Below are positions 51,601 to 59,259 of a stretch of 64,000 nucleotides of DNA, piece by piece (position 1 is the first letter of the stretch; every line of letters begins with the position of its first letter). The notes beneath the pieces were generated by a model. That model had not been told where the DNA came from. It did not search any database and worked only from the letters and a program-made list of their open reading frames with translations. The position numbers and the translations under genes were made by a program. This DNA is from JAEZJZ01 sp050949055 (GTDB lineage Bacteria > Bacillota > UBA994 > UBA5500), in NCBI GenBank assembly GCA_050949055.1, contig JBMNFA010000001.1, positions 248,001 through 312,000 on the forward strand. The letters run 5' to 3'.

Positions 51601-51696
51601 CTGCTGGTAGCCGCTGGCTACGCCGCCTTTGGCTGGCTGAGCTATCGCTCGCTCCTGCGCCAGGCCGACCAGCTATACGACGACATCCCGCTCTGA
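48613..51696 (+). CDS. M16 zinc peptidase-like domain fused to an ABC-2-type multi-pass membrane domain
   Basis: 1027 residues on the plus strand, divergent from spoIIIAA. A signal/anchor segment lies at about 12-34. Residues 45-230 form an M16 (insulinase/pitrilysin) unit: inverted zinc motif HIAEH at 82-86, third ligand E162 in RELEGYLRVEL (76 residues on, as in pitrilysin), GGTLNGHTGLQYTSFQV at about 108. A second M16-like half without a zinc site spans about 240-445. From about 455 there are about a dozen membrane segments in two blocks, with a soluble loop around 760-810 (FMREWRTFWRTPALL) and SSRLASISISREGSQLYFSKM, typical of ABC-2-type permeases. No ABC ATPase gene is adjacent. Substrate unknown. 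The SD is GGGGAGGG, 11 bases from the ATG. Confidence 0.82.
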   Translation: MSLRKVNWRRRTAFWVCISLLCLVPGVLPATAAASTPAEQWITPQGALLIKGEPASPGNAAIVAIMLAGSASQRAEETHAAHIAEHMVFQNREAGAPSLTDRVAEWGGTLNGHTGLQYTSFQVVVPEDHVLDAISELLRALFVFEYDPEVYQRELEGYLRVELHQMTTRYPTALHNAWRRHFFQGSDYAEDIFAVDITQARQSTVSAWQQREYGANRLVLVVTSTAAWEDIKASTEIALQQAPPTAPPASFQEVRLSPPPAATASIPGAPEGLVSLGLCVDQIEQSDREELILLLELIKQQMRFGGSILQLRALPELSLISWQGGTAYLQLAWRPSGLRPHEPDPEGAQLAQLQAVVERYAAGDIGLGDLRLLQDDGEFVQAPQPNGVLAEAWALAEEHLPDQIQAVTYCPPGTEPETLLLRLQAVASRYLPHAQLTRLQINGAAPVALGRALVVPTTLLMLSIALGLLVRAMARQNHKLKVFLALVIVTLKSTLRPGRDAGSEENRNRQSLLRFVAAILLLVVSFHLSELLVQVCLQLGQPELLFVLASTALAILLVLYGGYMLLSVFLWSRDRQLLLALPLSSAQIVLARLVVVALSQYPLAFLFLFPPVLKYSTYMGGHPTIWLTAVAVALLLPIFALTLVALPIVAAIGYITPRLREHLTLLWSVLMALVTVSLRIRGGLGSGQVGMHSLLISWLQLRQVELTNTIGRFFPPAIWAGRALVFAGETGGWANLGLLTLAAAACLWLLYRLSLRCYLGGADERSEVRQSSAVRDLGRTATPGRALFMREWRTFWRTPALLAITLPNLFVPLLAFYPLLRGLFRGQGLAGMANWLRGSSGQSLLPALLAGAIAMLVMVSSRLASISISREGSQLYFSKMIPVDYASQLRAKLLHVLIVNGLCLAPVLTAAFIWLRLSLLSSLLALLAAALGLLVSSLICIRHDLSAPRLDWDNPQALLRGSSNLGSVLTMLLALAATAWLTFAMLRRGWPMLLIFLLVAAGYAAFGWLSYRSLLRQADQLYDDIPL

Positions 51697-51721
51697 CTCT
51701 TGGGGACAGTCCCCAAGTGTC
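51695..51721. terminator. Palindrome between the M16-permease gene and the GNAT gene
   Basis: GACTCTTGGGGAC-a-GTCCCCAAGTGTC, 13-base arms with one T-T mismatch, overlapping the stop codon of the plus-strand gene and abutting the GNAT stop. It probably ends transcription from both sides. The GGGGACAGTCCCC core resembles dispersed palindromic repeats of Bacillota. Confidence 0.6.
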
Positions 51722-51723
51722 AC

Positions 51724-52314
51724 TCAGATCAGCGCCAAGGTATCTGCCGACATCTTGGAACGCAGCACCGGTAACGCTGCGTGATAACTATTCTTATGCC
51801 TACCGTAGGAACCCTCCGGCATCAACTTGAAACCGACCTGTAAATAGATCCCGATAGCCAGGTAGCTCCAGGTTTGGGTGTGCAGATAGACGTCCACTTC
51901 GCCTTCAATTTCCAGGCATTCCTGCATCGCCAGCGCCACCATCGCTTTCCCGATCCCTTTGCCCTGGTATTCTGGCTTTAGCCCTACCCAATGCAGCTCA
52001 ACTACCCGCTGTTTGCCTGTGTACGTCCACCAGACCGTCGTGGTACCGACTTTGTCCCCTTCCGGCGTCCGCACAAAGAAAACCCGGCGCCTCGCTTCCT
52101 CGATACAGCCGAGGTATTGCTCGCAGAAATATTGCCTTGCCTTGGTTTCGCTACTGAATTCGAGCACCGCTGTCTCTATCGTCGCCCACGCCGCTTCGTC
52201 ACCCGGCTGAAAGGCAACCAGCGAATAGCCCGGTGGCAGTAAAGCCGACGGCAGCGGCGTGCCCGCCCGGCGGTGCATCGCCAGATCAAAATAGGGCACA
52301 GACTTATCCAGCAT
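51724..52314 (-). CDS. GNAT family N-acetyltransferase
   Basis: 196 residues. ELHWVGLKPEYQGKGIGKAMVALAMQECLE carries the acetyl-CoA pyrophosphate loop (Q/RxxGxG/A: QGKGIG). The C-terminal beta strands LHTQTWSYLAIGIYLQVGFKLMPEG contain the N/S-x-A-x-x-x-Y-x-x-x-GF motif. The acceptor substrate is unknown. Single gene, convergent with the M16-permease gene. Confidence 0.85.
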   Translation of the reverse strand: MLDKSVPYFDLAMHRRAGTPLPSALLPPGYSLVAFQPGDEAAWATIETAVLEFSSETKARQYFCEQYLGCIEEARRRVFFVRTPEGDKVGTTTVWWTYTGKQRVVELHWVGLKPEYQGKGIGKAMVALAMQECLEIEGEVDVYLHTQTWSYLAIGIYLQVGFKLMPEGSYGRHKNSYHAALPVLRSKMSADTLALI

Positions 52315-52555
52315 GTTAATCCCCCACTTCTAGACATTTCTTTCGTCTCAATCTAACAGCCAACACCGGCTGGTAGCAAGGCAGTACACGCTTTGCACCG
52401 GATCTCTACCTCTGCCAACGGTGGCCCTGGTGGTCGGGAACGCAGGAATAAAGACGATTGGTCTTGAATTATGTAGCAGTCGACGAGGAATAGAGGATGG
52501 CACGGAGGGACCGTCCCGCGTACCAAAATGGGCGGCATATGGGGGAGTGAGTTTA

Positions 52556-53308
52556 TTGAGCTTGAAACAAGCACTGACGGAGCTGGTGACAAAGCACACG
52601 CTGGAGTCGGAAAAGGGAGAGTTCTTTAGCGCACCGCTGATCGGTTTTTCATCTGCTGCAGATCCGCTCTACGACCAGCTGAAAGAGATAATCGGAGCTT
52701 GGCACCTGCATCCGCAAGATATTCTGCCAGAAGCGAAGACCGTGATATCGTTTTTTCTTCCCTTTTCGATCGAAACGGTCTACCAAAACCAACAGCATGA
52801 ACCGGCTGCCCGGGCATGGGCCGAGTCTTACGTTGCGGCCAATCAACTGATCGGCCACATCTCCGAGCAGCTGATCGAGTTCTTGGCCAGCAAGGGAATT
52901 ATGGCTGCAACCTTGCCTGCCACCCATAGCTACGACGCTGAGAAGCTGCAATCGGCTTGGTCGCATCGCAGTGCCGCCTACATAGCTGGCTTAGGCAGAT
53001 TTGGCGTCAATCGCATGCTGATCACGCCCGTCGGTTGTGCAGGACGCTATGGAACGGTGATCACTGCCGCCGAGCTGCCTGCCGATGTTCGCAGCGAGCA
53101 GGAGTATTGTCGTTATCATCAGAATGGCAGCTGCCTAGCCTGCATCCGGGCTTGCCCGGTAGGGGCCCTGCGCGTCGACGGCTTTGACAAGTTCAGGTGT
53201 AACGACCGCCTGCTGAAGAACGCCACCCAATTTTCAGACATCGGCTTTTGCGACGTCTGCGGCAAATGCGTGGTGGCCGGGCCATGCGCGGTGATGGCAG
53301 AGAAATAA
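52556..53308 (+). CDS. QueG-like iron-sulfur protein (epoxyqueuosine reductase family)
   Basis: 250 residues from a TTG at 52556, eight bases after GGGGGAG; the longer frame from 52421 has no SD. A C-terminal ferredoxin-like part has two cysteine groups: CRYHQNGSCLACIRACPVGAL and FCDVCGKCVVAGPCA. The N-terminal region RSAAYIAGLGRFGVNRMLITPVGCAGRYGTVIT is the conserved QueG-type cobalamin domain core (here shortened). True QueG proteins are longer (about 350) with extra HEAT repeats, so this is a short paralogue of unknown substrate. Confidence 0.75.
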   Translation: MSLKQALTELVTKHTLESEKGEFFSAPLIGFSSAADPLYDQLKEIIGAWHLHPQDILPEAKTVISFFLPFSIETVYQNQQHEPAARAWAESYVAANQLIGHISEQLIEFLASKGIMAATLPATHSYDAEKLQSAWSHRSAAYIAGLGRFGVNRMLITPVGCAGRYGTVITAAELPADVRSEQEYCRYHQNGSCLACIRACPVGALRVDGFDKFRCNDRLLKNATQFSDIGFCDVCGKCVVAGPCAVMAEK

Positions 53309-53324
53309 GAAGAAGGCACGCAAG

Positions 53325-53349
53325 AGGGCACCGGGTATCCCGGTGCCCT
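53325..53349. terminator. Bidirectional hairpin terminator
   Basis: AGGGCACCGGG / CCCGGTGCCCT, 11 bp with loop TAT, between the convergent QueG-like and M81 genes. Confidence 0.65.
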
Positions 53350-53375
53350 TGAGTGTCTTCGTCTCTGTCTCCAGC

Positions 53376-54878
53376 TCAGCTGCGCTTTCTGATCAGGTTT
53401 TGCGCCGGATCGTACGGGAAGTCTCGGTCAAGAGGAAAGATCGGCCGCCGCACCTTCCGATAATCCAGCGTCGCTAGGTCCTCGTTGGTGCTGCCTTTGG
53501 TCAGGGCCATGATGCTCCGTTTGGCCACATGCTTGTGCTTCGCCGTCAGATACCCCAATTTACAGACCACAATTTCCGCCTCCCTGGGGTCCACTCCCAA
53601 ATCCACAAACATCTGTGGCGACGTGTAGCCGACGTGGGCTGACGCCAGCACGATATCCACGCCCGAGCTATGAAATAGGGCCAGGTCGCTCTTGACCATA
53701 CCTCCAGACCAATCCTGGAGATAGGCCTTGACCACCCCGCTGGCGGTGATGGGAGCTGACGTCACCGTATCGAACTTGGCGCCGAAGGTGAGGGTGAGCT
53801 GCTGGCCCACTTTGCCGGCGCATTGCTTGGTGGCGATGGGGTCGTAGATACCACCATAGATAATCGGCCGGCACAGGGTGGCGGTTCTGGGATCCGCCAT
53901 GATCATGCTCAGAAACTCGGTGCAGTCCGAGGAAGACCCAGCCGTAGGATTGTCTCCCGAATCCGAGAGATAGACTGGCAACTGACCTTCCTTGACCGCA
54001 GCAAAGGCAGCATCCAAAGCTTCCCGCTGATGATAGGTCTCGGTGTGAAACTTGAAGTCGCCCTTTCGGGACCAGATCAGCTCTGCCAACTGCAGCGCCG
54101 CCCGCTCCGCCAACTCCAGGTCGCCGTCTGCCACCACCTGCACCGCAATCGCACTATCCTCGTTGTCTGCCCAGGGGAAACCCATCAAGTAGGAAGCAGC
54201 CATGATCTTCTCCTGCTGTTCCGTCTCTCTCAGGGCGGCTATCAGTTCCACCATCGGTTCCACCGAGGTCTCCGACTGTTCCCCGGCGATCAAGATCGGC
54301 ACCTTCACCCAAGCAGACTGGGGCACCGCCCCCTGCTCCAGCACGGCGATGGTCATCCTGGCGGCATGCTCGCCAGTTTCGAAGCAATCGGTATGGGGAG
54401 CAGACTTATAGCCGACAAACCCGTCACAGTTGTCGTGCATGCGCTGAGTCATGGTGGCGTGCATATCCAGAGACGCCAGAATGGGGATATCGGGGAAAAT
54501 ACTTCGCAATTCTTCCAGCAGGAAACCTTCCGCCTCCCCTTGTCCTTTCACCCGCATGGAGCCATGCAGGGAAAGGGTGATCGCGTCGATGGGTGCCTCT
54601 GCTTGGGCCGCTTTGGCCCGGGATAGAAGCTCATTCTTGATGCTGGTGTAGAAATCGAAGTCAACCTCGCCGTTAGGAACGGCTCGGGCAAACACGGTGG
54701 GCACCACTTCGTACCCCGCCGCATGCAAGGTCCGGATGATCCCGGTTACAGAGTCGTTTTCCCGCAAGTGGGAGAAGATGTCCGTTCCATAGATCACCCG
54801 GAAGTCTTCCTTACCAGCTGTGATCGGGTTGAAGGAATTGGACTCGTGATGCATGGCTGCGGTCAGAACTCTCTTCAC
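53376..54878 (-). CDS. M81 family metallopeptidase (MlrC-like)
   Basis: 500 residues from the GTG at 54878, nine bases after AGGAAGG. AAMHHESNSFNPITAGKEDF is the N-terminal MlrC signature; SLDMHATMTQRM and YLSDSGDNPTAGSSSDC are conserved further on, with HSSGVDIVLASAHVGYTSPQMF near the end. The family is named after MlrC, which cleaves the linearised microcystin peptide; most members have unknown peptide-like substrates. Zinc ligands are expected in the AAMHHESN and SLDMHA regions. Confidence 0.85.
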   Translation of the reverse strand: MKRVLTAAMHHESNSFNPITAGKEDFRVIYGTDIFSHLRENDSVTGIIRTLHAAGYEVVPTVFARAVPNGEVDFDFYTSIKNELLSRAKAAQAEAPIDAITLSLHGSMRVKGQGEAEGFLLEELRSIFPDIPILASLDMHATMTQRMHDNCDGFVGYKSAPHTDCFETGEHAARMTIAVLEQGAVPQSAWVKVPILIAGEQSETSVEPMVELIAALRETEQQEKIMAASYLMGFPWADNEDSAIAVQVVADGDLELAERAALQLAELIWSRKGDFKFHTETYHQREALDAAFAAVKEGQLPVYLSDSGDNPTAGSSSDCTEFLSMIMADPRTATLCRPIIYGGIYDPIATKQCAGKVGQQLTLTFGAKFDTVTSAPITASGVVKAYLQDWSGGMVKSDLALFHSSGVDIVLASAHVGYTSPQMFVDLGVDPREAEIVVCKLGYLTAKHKHVAKRSIMALTKGSTNEDLATLDYRKVRRPIFPLDRDFPYDPAQNLIRKRS

Positions 54879-55027
54879 TCTACTTCGCCTTCCTTTATCC
54901 TTGCTTATTCCCACGGTAAACCGCCGCTTCCATTATACCCCGGCGTGATCCAACCGGTGAAGGAGTTGTGGGCGTAGCCAGAATCAAACGCGTGACCAAC
55001 CCCTCGTTTCATTGCTGCTACTCAAGA

Positions 55028-55054
55028 AGAGAGCAGACCGATGGCCTGCTCTCT
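55028..55054 (-). terminator. Terminator after the zinc-ribbon gene
   Basis: AGAGAGCAG / CTGCTCTCT, 9 bp with a 9-base loop, followed by TCTTG on the minus strand. Confidence 0.55.
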
Positions 55055-55074
55055 CCGCCTTGCTGATGCGGTGC

Positions 55075-55383
55075 TTAAGGGTGGTCGGATTGACCACGCC
55101 TGAAATCGTTGCCACAGTAGGGACAGACGTCCGCATGGGAATCGGTGGCTTTGTGGCACTCTGGACAAGGCAATGCTACTTGGATGGTGGCTGTCACCTG
55201 TCCCGCCTCTTCTGACTGCACCAGCCCAGTAATAGCATTCAACAGCTGGTCGATGATGTCCAGGCTGGACAACCATAGGGTATCATCACCGTCATCAGGC
55301 AGCTGCTTCACCTGCTGTTGCAGCTGGTCGGCTTTTCTGGCCACCTCCTGCAGACGGTTGGCTAGTTGATCCGGGTTAGTCAT
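55075..55383 (-). CDS. Small zinc-ribbon protein
   Basis: 102 residues from the ATG at 55383 (eight bases after GAGGAG). The N-terminal two thirds are helical, probably coiled coil (LQEVARKADQLQQQVKQL). A C-terminal zinc ribbon has CPECHKATDSHADVCPYCG (two CxxC pairs). I recognise no named family. It is divergent from the ATP-grasp-like gene. Confidence 0.65.
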   Translation of the reverse strand: MTNPDQLANRLQEVARKADQLQQQVKQLPDDGDDTLWLSSLDIIDQLLNAITGLVQSEEAGQVTATIQVALPCPECHKATDSHADVCPYCGNDFRRGQSDHP

Positions 55384-55487
55384 CGTTTGCACTCCTCGTC
55401 ACAGACTCTCCACTGTAATTTGTCACCCCAAGGGGAAATCATACCGGCGCCTCCGCATATGCTGTGACGGCACTGCCGGCAATACGC

Positions 55488-55493
55488 TATAAT
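55488..55493 (+). promoter_or_regulatory. -10 element before the ATP-grasp-like gene
   Basis: A perfect TATAAT, about 82 bases upstream of the ATG at 55575. No good -35 at 16-18 bases, so the call is tentative. Confidence 0.35.
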
Positions 55494-55574
55494 AATCGGT
55501 AACTCCCCTTCGTCCTAGCGCATAGTCTATTAAGACTAATTTGCTGGCTTAGCTAACAAAAGAGGGTGAATGCG

Positions 55575-56966
55575 ATGCTCTCAACAGAGATCTGTCTGGC
55601 GGTGGATCAAGCGATGGCCACCGCCAACATTACGCGCCAGACAGCCAGGGCCATTCCCGCCGGGCGCTGGTCGCCGTTTCGGATCGCGCCACAACCTTTC
55701 ACTGTGGACAAACATACGGCGGCCATGCTGCAAACCATCGGGCCCATGTTGCGAGACTTTTATCACGCTGCGGACCAGCTTTATCGCCTTAGCCTCAGGC
55801 GCGAGGCACCCCCTTTCGTGCATCAATACCTGGATATCGGCAAACCGGATTGGCTGCTGCGGGTGGCTCAAGCGGACAGCCTGCAAGGTCAGATTCCGCT
55901 GATTATCCGCCCGGACTTGCTGTTCACCGAGCAGGGACTGCGGGCAACCGAACTGGATTCCGTGCCCGGCAGCATGGGATTATTGTCCTTTCTGCAGTTG
56001 GCGTATAGCCAGCTGGGGTTCTCACTGCTGGGCGAGACGACAACCAGCCAAGGCTGGCTGGACTCACTGAACAGCTTGCCTGGGGATGGCGGCCTGACCG
56101 CAATCGTCATTTCTGAGGAGTGCTCGGGCTATCGGGCGGAGACTGAATGGTTAGCGGAGCAATGGCGGATGTCCCACCCTGCCGCTCCGATCACCGTGTT
56201 CCCGGAGCAATTGCAGCTGGACGAGGACGGAGTCTGGCTAAATGGATGCCGAGTGAGCAGAGTCTACCGCTTCTTCGAGTTGTTCGATTGGGAGAACGTG
56301 CCCGGGGCTCACGCCCTGTTGCACCTGGCGGCCGTGGGCAAGGTGGTGCTCACCCCGCCGCCCAAACATTATCTGGAGGAGAAGATGTGGTTTGCCTGGC
56401 TGCATCACAGCGGTCTGGAGGAATATTGGCGGAAGCTGCTGGCCGAGGGTGTCTTCGCGGCGCTGAAAGAGCTCTTCCCCCCCACCTGGCTGGTTACCCC
56501 CGACCACGCGGCGGTGGGAGCTCCTCCCTTTGGCGGTTGGGCCAAGCTGAAACAGAGCAGCCGCCGCCAGCGGCCCTATGTGCTGAAGCCCTCAGGCTTT
56601 TCCCCCTTGGCTTGGGGCGGCCACGGGTTCAGCCGGGGCAAGGACTATACCACCCGACAGTGGGCCGAACAGATCGATCGGCTGCTGGCTGAGAGCGAGC
56701 GCATGCCTTTCATCCTACAAACATATCAGCACTCACTACCCAGAGAAGTCAGTTTCTACCATGCCGATGACGACGAGATTAAACAGTTCCAGGGCAAAAC
56801 CAGGCTCTGCCCCTACTACTTCCTGCTGGCGGCCGATGCGAAACAGCCGGCCCAGGAAACGGTGCTGTTCAGCGGCGCTTTGGCCACCACTGTTCCGATG
56901 TCCAAACCGGTGATTCACGGCATGACCGAGGCGGTGATGTCCCCCACCGGACTAGAAGTGCCATAA
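55575..56966 (+). CDS. ATP-grasp-like orphan protein (glutathionylspermidine synthase-like fold?)
   Basis: 463 residues from the ATG at 55575 (SD GAGGGTGA). No family is certain. IIRPDLLFTEQGLRATELDS is followed by VPG and resembles the pre-ATP-grasp strand that ends in an acidic residue and N/S-x-PG; YVLKPSGFSPLAWGGHGFSRG looks like the ATP-grasp lysine strand and glycine-rich loop; FILQTYQHS and LSGALATTVPMSKPVIHG may form the rest of the nucleotide pocket. No signal peptide or membrane segment. A ligase of amino-acid or peptide type is possible but unproven. Confidence 0.55.
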   Translation: MLSTEICLAVDQAMATANITRQTARAIPAGRWSPFRIAPQPFTVDKHTAAMLQTIGPMLRDFYHAADQLYRLSLRREAPPFVHQYLDIGKPDWLLRVAQADSLQGQIPLIIRPDLLFTEQGLRATELDSVPGSMGLLSFLQLAYSQLGFSLLGETTTSQGWLDSLNSLPGDGGLTAIVISEECSGYRAETEWLAEQWRMSHPAAPITVFPEQLQLDEDGVWLNGCRVSRVYRFFELFDWENVPGAHALLHLAAVGKVVLTPPPKHYLEEKMWFAWLHHSGLEEYWRKLLAEGVFAALKELFPPTWLVTPDHAAVGAPPFGGWAKLKQSSRRQRPYVLKPSGFSPLAWGGHGFSRGKDYTTRQWAEQIDRLLAESERMPFILQTYQHSLPREVSFYHADDDEIKQFQGKTRLCPYYFLLAADAKQPAQETVLFSGALATTVPMSKPVIHGMTEAVMSPTGLEVP

Positions 56967-56994
56967 AAAAGAGGCGGGGTTAGCCCCGCCTTTT
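56965..56994. terminator. Bidirectional terminator
   Basis: GGCGGGG-ttag-CCCCGCC stem with TTTT on the plus side and TCTTTTTT on the minus side, between the convergent ATP-grasp-like and flavin reductase genes. Confidence 0.9.
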
Positions 56995-57552
56995 CATCTG
57001 ATTGCCAACACCGCCCGCTGCGATCAGTTCTCCCAGCCCAAAGTAGCGGCCGCCGGAATAACTGACCGGCTCGGCAGCAGCCGGGTCGATGCGGTTGTTC
57101 TTGAGCACCGATTCGTCCGCCTGCACCGCCACCACTTCGCCCACAAACAGGTCGTGGGAGCCCAGGTTGATCACCTGCCGCACCTGGCACTCCAGGTTGA
57201 CCGGGCATTCGGCGATCAGCGGCGCAAACTGCAGCTTGCTGGCCGGCACCGCCGTGAGTCCGGTAGCGGCAAATTTGTCCTGGTCACGACCGCTGACCAG
57301 ACCGCAATAGTCCATGGGCATCACCTGGTCACTGCGGGGGATGTTGACTACGAACTCCCCCGAAGCGCTGATCAGACCATGGGAATGACGCGAAGCCCTC
57401 AGTCCAATGGCTACCATGGGCGGTTCGGAACAGACGGTGCCCACCCAGGCTACGGTCACAATGTTGGGCTTGCTGTCCGCAGCACGTGAACTGATCATCA
57501 CCGCTGGAACCGGGAACAGAGCGGTGGTTGCTGCCAACTGGATCTTAGCCAA
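56980..57552 (-). CDS. Flavin reductase family protein (FMN-binding)
   Basis: 190 residues from the TTG at 57552, nine bases after AAGGAG. PAVMISSRAADSKPNIVTVAW and GTVCSEPPMVAIGLRASRHSHGLI are the split-barrel FMN-binding motifs; INLGSHDLFVGEVVAVQAD and PVSYSGGRYFGLGE finish the fold. Such proteins reduce flavin or act as flavoredoxin-type electron carriers in anaerobes. Its stop codon lies inside the shared terminator. Confidence 0.88.
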   Translation of the reverse strand: MAKIQLAATTALFPVPAVMISSRAADSKPNIVTVAWVGTVCSEPPMVAIGLRASRHSHGLISASGEFVVNIPRSDQVMPMDYCGLVSGRDQDKFAATGLTAVPASKLQFAPLIAECPVNLECQVRQVINLGSHDLFVGEVVAVQADESVLKNNRIDPAAAEPVSYSGGRYFGLGELIAAGGVGNQMKRRG

Positions 57553-57599
57553 GTGATCACGCTCCTTATCATGTTCTAGGAATCGGGGTACTAAGTTAA

Positions 57600-57627
57600 T
57601 GTGATTGCTGCCCGGCAACAATCACAT
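57600..57627. repeat. GATTG-GCAACAATC hairpin upstream of the flavin reductase
   Basis: TGTGATTGCTGCC / GGCAACAATCACA, 13-base arms with one mismatch and almost no loop. Shares the GATTGyTGC...GCAACAATC core with the hairpin at 38331-38352. Confidence 0.6.
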
Positions 57628-57710
57628 CCGATTACTTATATGCTAGTCTCAGCGTCCGGTGGAAATGACCGCTAACCGCGAGCAGCAGGCCAAATCACCA
57701 GACGCTGCCA

Positions 57711-58349
57711 TCAGACTGCAGCCAGCACCTTCAACAGATCCGAGAACTGATCGATCAGATGGTCAGCCTGGGACAACTCCTGCTCGTCCCCCATGCCAAA
57801 TCTACAACCGATGGTCAACAAGCCATTCCCTTTCCCCGCCGCGATGTCATGCCAACGGTCGCCAACCATCGCCGCCGGCAGCTGCAACTGCGGCAGGACT
57901 GTTGACAGTATCTGTTGCTTGCTCAAGCCGGGGAAGTCGCCGGCACAGAAGCGATCCTGCAAGTATGTATCAATACCCAGGCACTCGGGCACCGTGTGCA
58001 GGTACTTCGCACCACAGTTGCTGAGCACGTAGAGGGAACAACCCGCCTCCACTAGCGCCGCCAATGTCCCCCTCACTCCTGGGAAAGGCTCGCCATGCCC
58101 CGCCAGCAGCAGGTCGTGCTCTGCCTGCTCCATCAGGCGGTCCGCTCGCTCTCGGGTGGCGCTGTCGGCCTCGGGCAGCAGACGCCGCCAGATCTGGTCG
58201 TTTTGATAGCCCAAAGTGTCCAACAGCGTATCTTCGTCGGGTAGGGGCAGACCCAACTGGTCGAAAACCCGCCGGTACGCCGGCAGCACTACGCTGTGGG
58301 GAGCCCACAGGGTGCCATCCAGATCAAAGAGTACCGTCTTTACGCGCAT
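57711..58349 (-). CDS. HAD family phosphatase
   Basis: 212 residues from the ATG at 58349 (MRVKTVLFDLDGTLW). Motif I is FDLDGT (D9 nucleophile, D11), motif II LSNCG, motif III lysine in LSKQQI, and motif IV MVGDRWHDIAAG. The helical cap (about 20-90) is of the phosphoglycolate phosphatase/beta-phosphoglucomutase type. AAGGAG lies 14 bases upstream, a long spacing. The substrate cannot be told. Confidence 0.88.
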   Translation of the reverse strand: MRVKTVLFDLDGTLWAPHSVVLPAYRRVFDQLGLPLPDEDTLLDTLGYQNDQIWRRLLPEADSATRERADRLMEQAEHDLLLAGHGEPFPGVRGTLAALVEAGCSLYVLSNCGAKYLHTVPECLGIDTYLQDRFCAGDFPGLSKQQILSTVLPQLQLPAAMVGDRWHDIAAGKGNGLLTIGCRFGMGDEQELSQADHLIDQFSDLLKVLAAV

Positions 58350-58482
58350 GAAAGCTGCTTCAGCTCCTTCACTGCTGCTATTCTGTCGCAGAAAAATGCA
58401 TGGGTCACCAGCAGACAAATTAGCTCCGGCTGCGGAAGCGAGACCGCTCACCGCTGTCTGTCGTCCTCCCCTTGGTCGAGTG

Positions 58483-58917
58483 TCAGTGAACCCGTCTGGG
58501 AAAATTGTAGATCACCGCTTGGGATCGTTCTTCCCCTTGATCGATCCGCATATCCAAGGTATGGGAAAACACTAGGCTCTGACCGAGCACCGACAGCTCA
58601 AATGTAGCTTCCCCGTGTGGCGCGAACTCGGACGGGTAGTGCAGCAACATGAAGTGCTGTCCCGCAAAGTTGAAGTCGAACAGGAAGTGCGCATGCTGCG
58701 ACACTTCATGGCGGGCAGTCATTCCGTTATGAGCGATGAAGCATTGGATCATGCCATCCTCATTCACTCCAATATGCACCGCCACATGTTGGTCAGACGC
58801 TTTGATCACCAGGGTGTGCAGCTCCTGGCAAAGAATTGCCAATGGCGGAAAACGCGGGATGACGTTATTCGCCCGATGATAGCGGACAGTGAATCCACCC
58901 ACCTCTACAGTCTGCAC
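58483..58917 (-). CDS. Hypothetical protein
   Basis: 144 residues with no membrane segment and a beta-rich look (alternating hydrophobics, FELSVLGQSLVFSHTLDMRID). It starts at a GTG seven bases after AGGGGGG. I recognise no domain. His-rich stretch HNGMTARHEVSQHAHFLF. Single gene. Confidence 0.55.
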   Translation of the reverse strand: MQTVEVGGFTVRYHRANNVIPRFPPLAILCQELHTLVIKASDQHVAVHIGVNEDGMIQCFIAHNGMTARHEVSQHAHFLFDFNFAGQHFMLLHYPSEFAPHGEATFELSVLGQSLVFSHTLDMRIDQGEERSQAVIYNFPRRVH

Positions 58918-58975
58918 AGAGCAACCCCCCTTGCCAAGGACACCGATGTATCGAGAGCAAGCCGGCGGACGTAAT

Positions 58976-59073
58976 CATTCTGAACGAAGTGAAGAATCTA
59001 GCACCCCATAGATGCAGGCTTGCTTAAGATTCCTCGCAAAGTCTATGCTGAGCTGGTTGATGTGCTCAGAATG
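58976..59073. repeat. 98-base MITE-like element with inverted termini
   Basis: Ends CATTCTGA and TCAGAATG are perfect 8-base inverted repeats. Internal arms AACGAAGTGAAGAATCT and AGATTCCTCGCAAAG extend the symmetry imperfectly. CATTCTGA-rich palindromes with GAAGAATCT are, from memory, common short dispersed repeats in several bacterial groups. One copy in this window. Confidence 0.55.
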
Positions 59074-59192
59074 AGATATGGTGCTTTTTCAGCGGTCTCC
59101 GACGATTCTCGCTACTGCAAAGTTCGCTATCTGGGGCTTCTTTTCCTGCCCGCAAATGCATAGGTGAAAAATGCCTAGCCACCAAGAAATTT

Positions 59193-59235
59193 CGGCCCGT
59201 TAACCAAACTCCCAGCGGAGTAGGTCAACGGGCCG
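59193..59235 (-). terminator. Hairpin after the M42 aminopeptidase gene
   Basis: CGGCCCGTTrACC arms of 13 bases (one G-T type pair) with a 17-base loop, 24 bases after the stop; the minus strand continues AAATTTCTT, a weak U-tract. Confidence 0.55.
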
Positions 59236-59259
59236 CGTTGTCATTATGCCGCCTCGTCC

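Larger units (their letters stand above)
58918..59259. other. Intergenic region with a MITE-like element and a terminator
   Basis: 342 bases without a gene. It carries the 98-base inverted-repeat element (58976-59073) and the hairpin behind the M42 gene (59193-59235). The rest shows nothing I can name. Confidence 0.6.
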
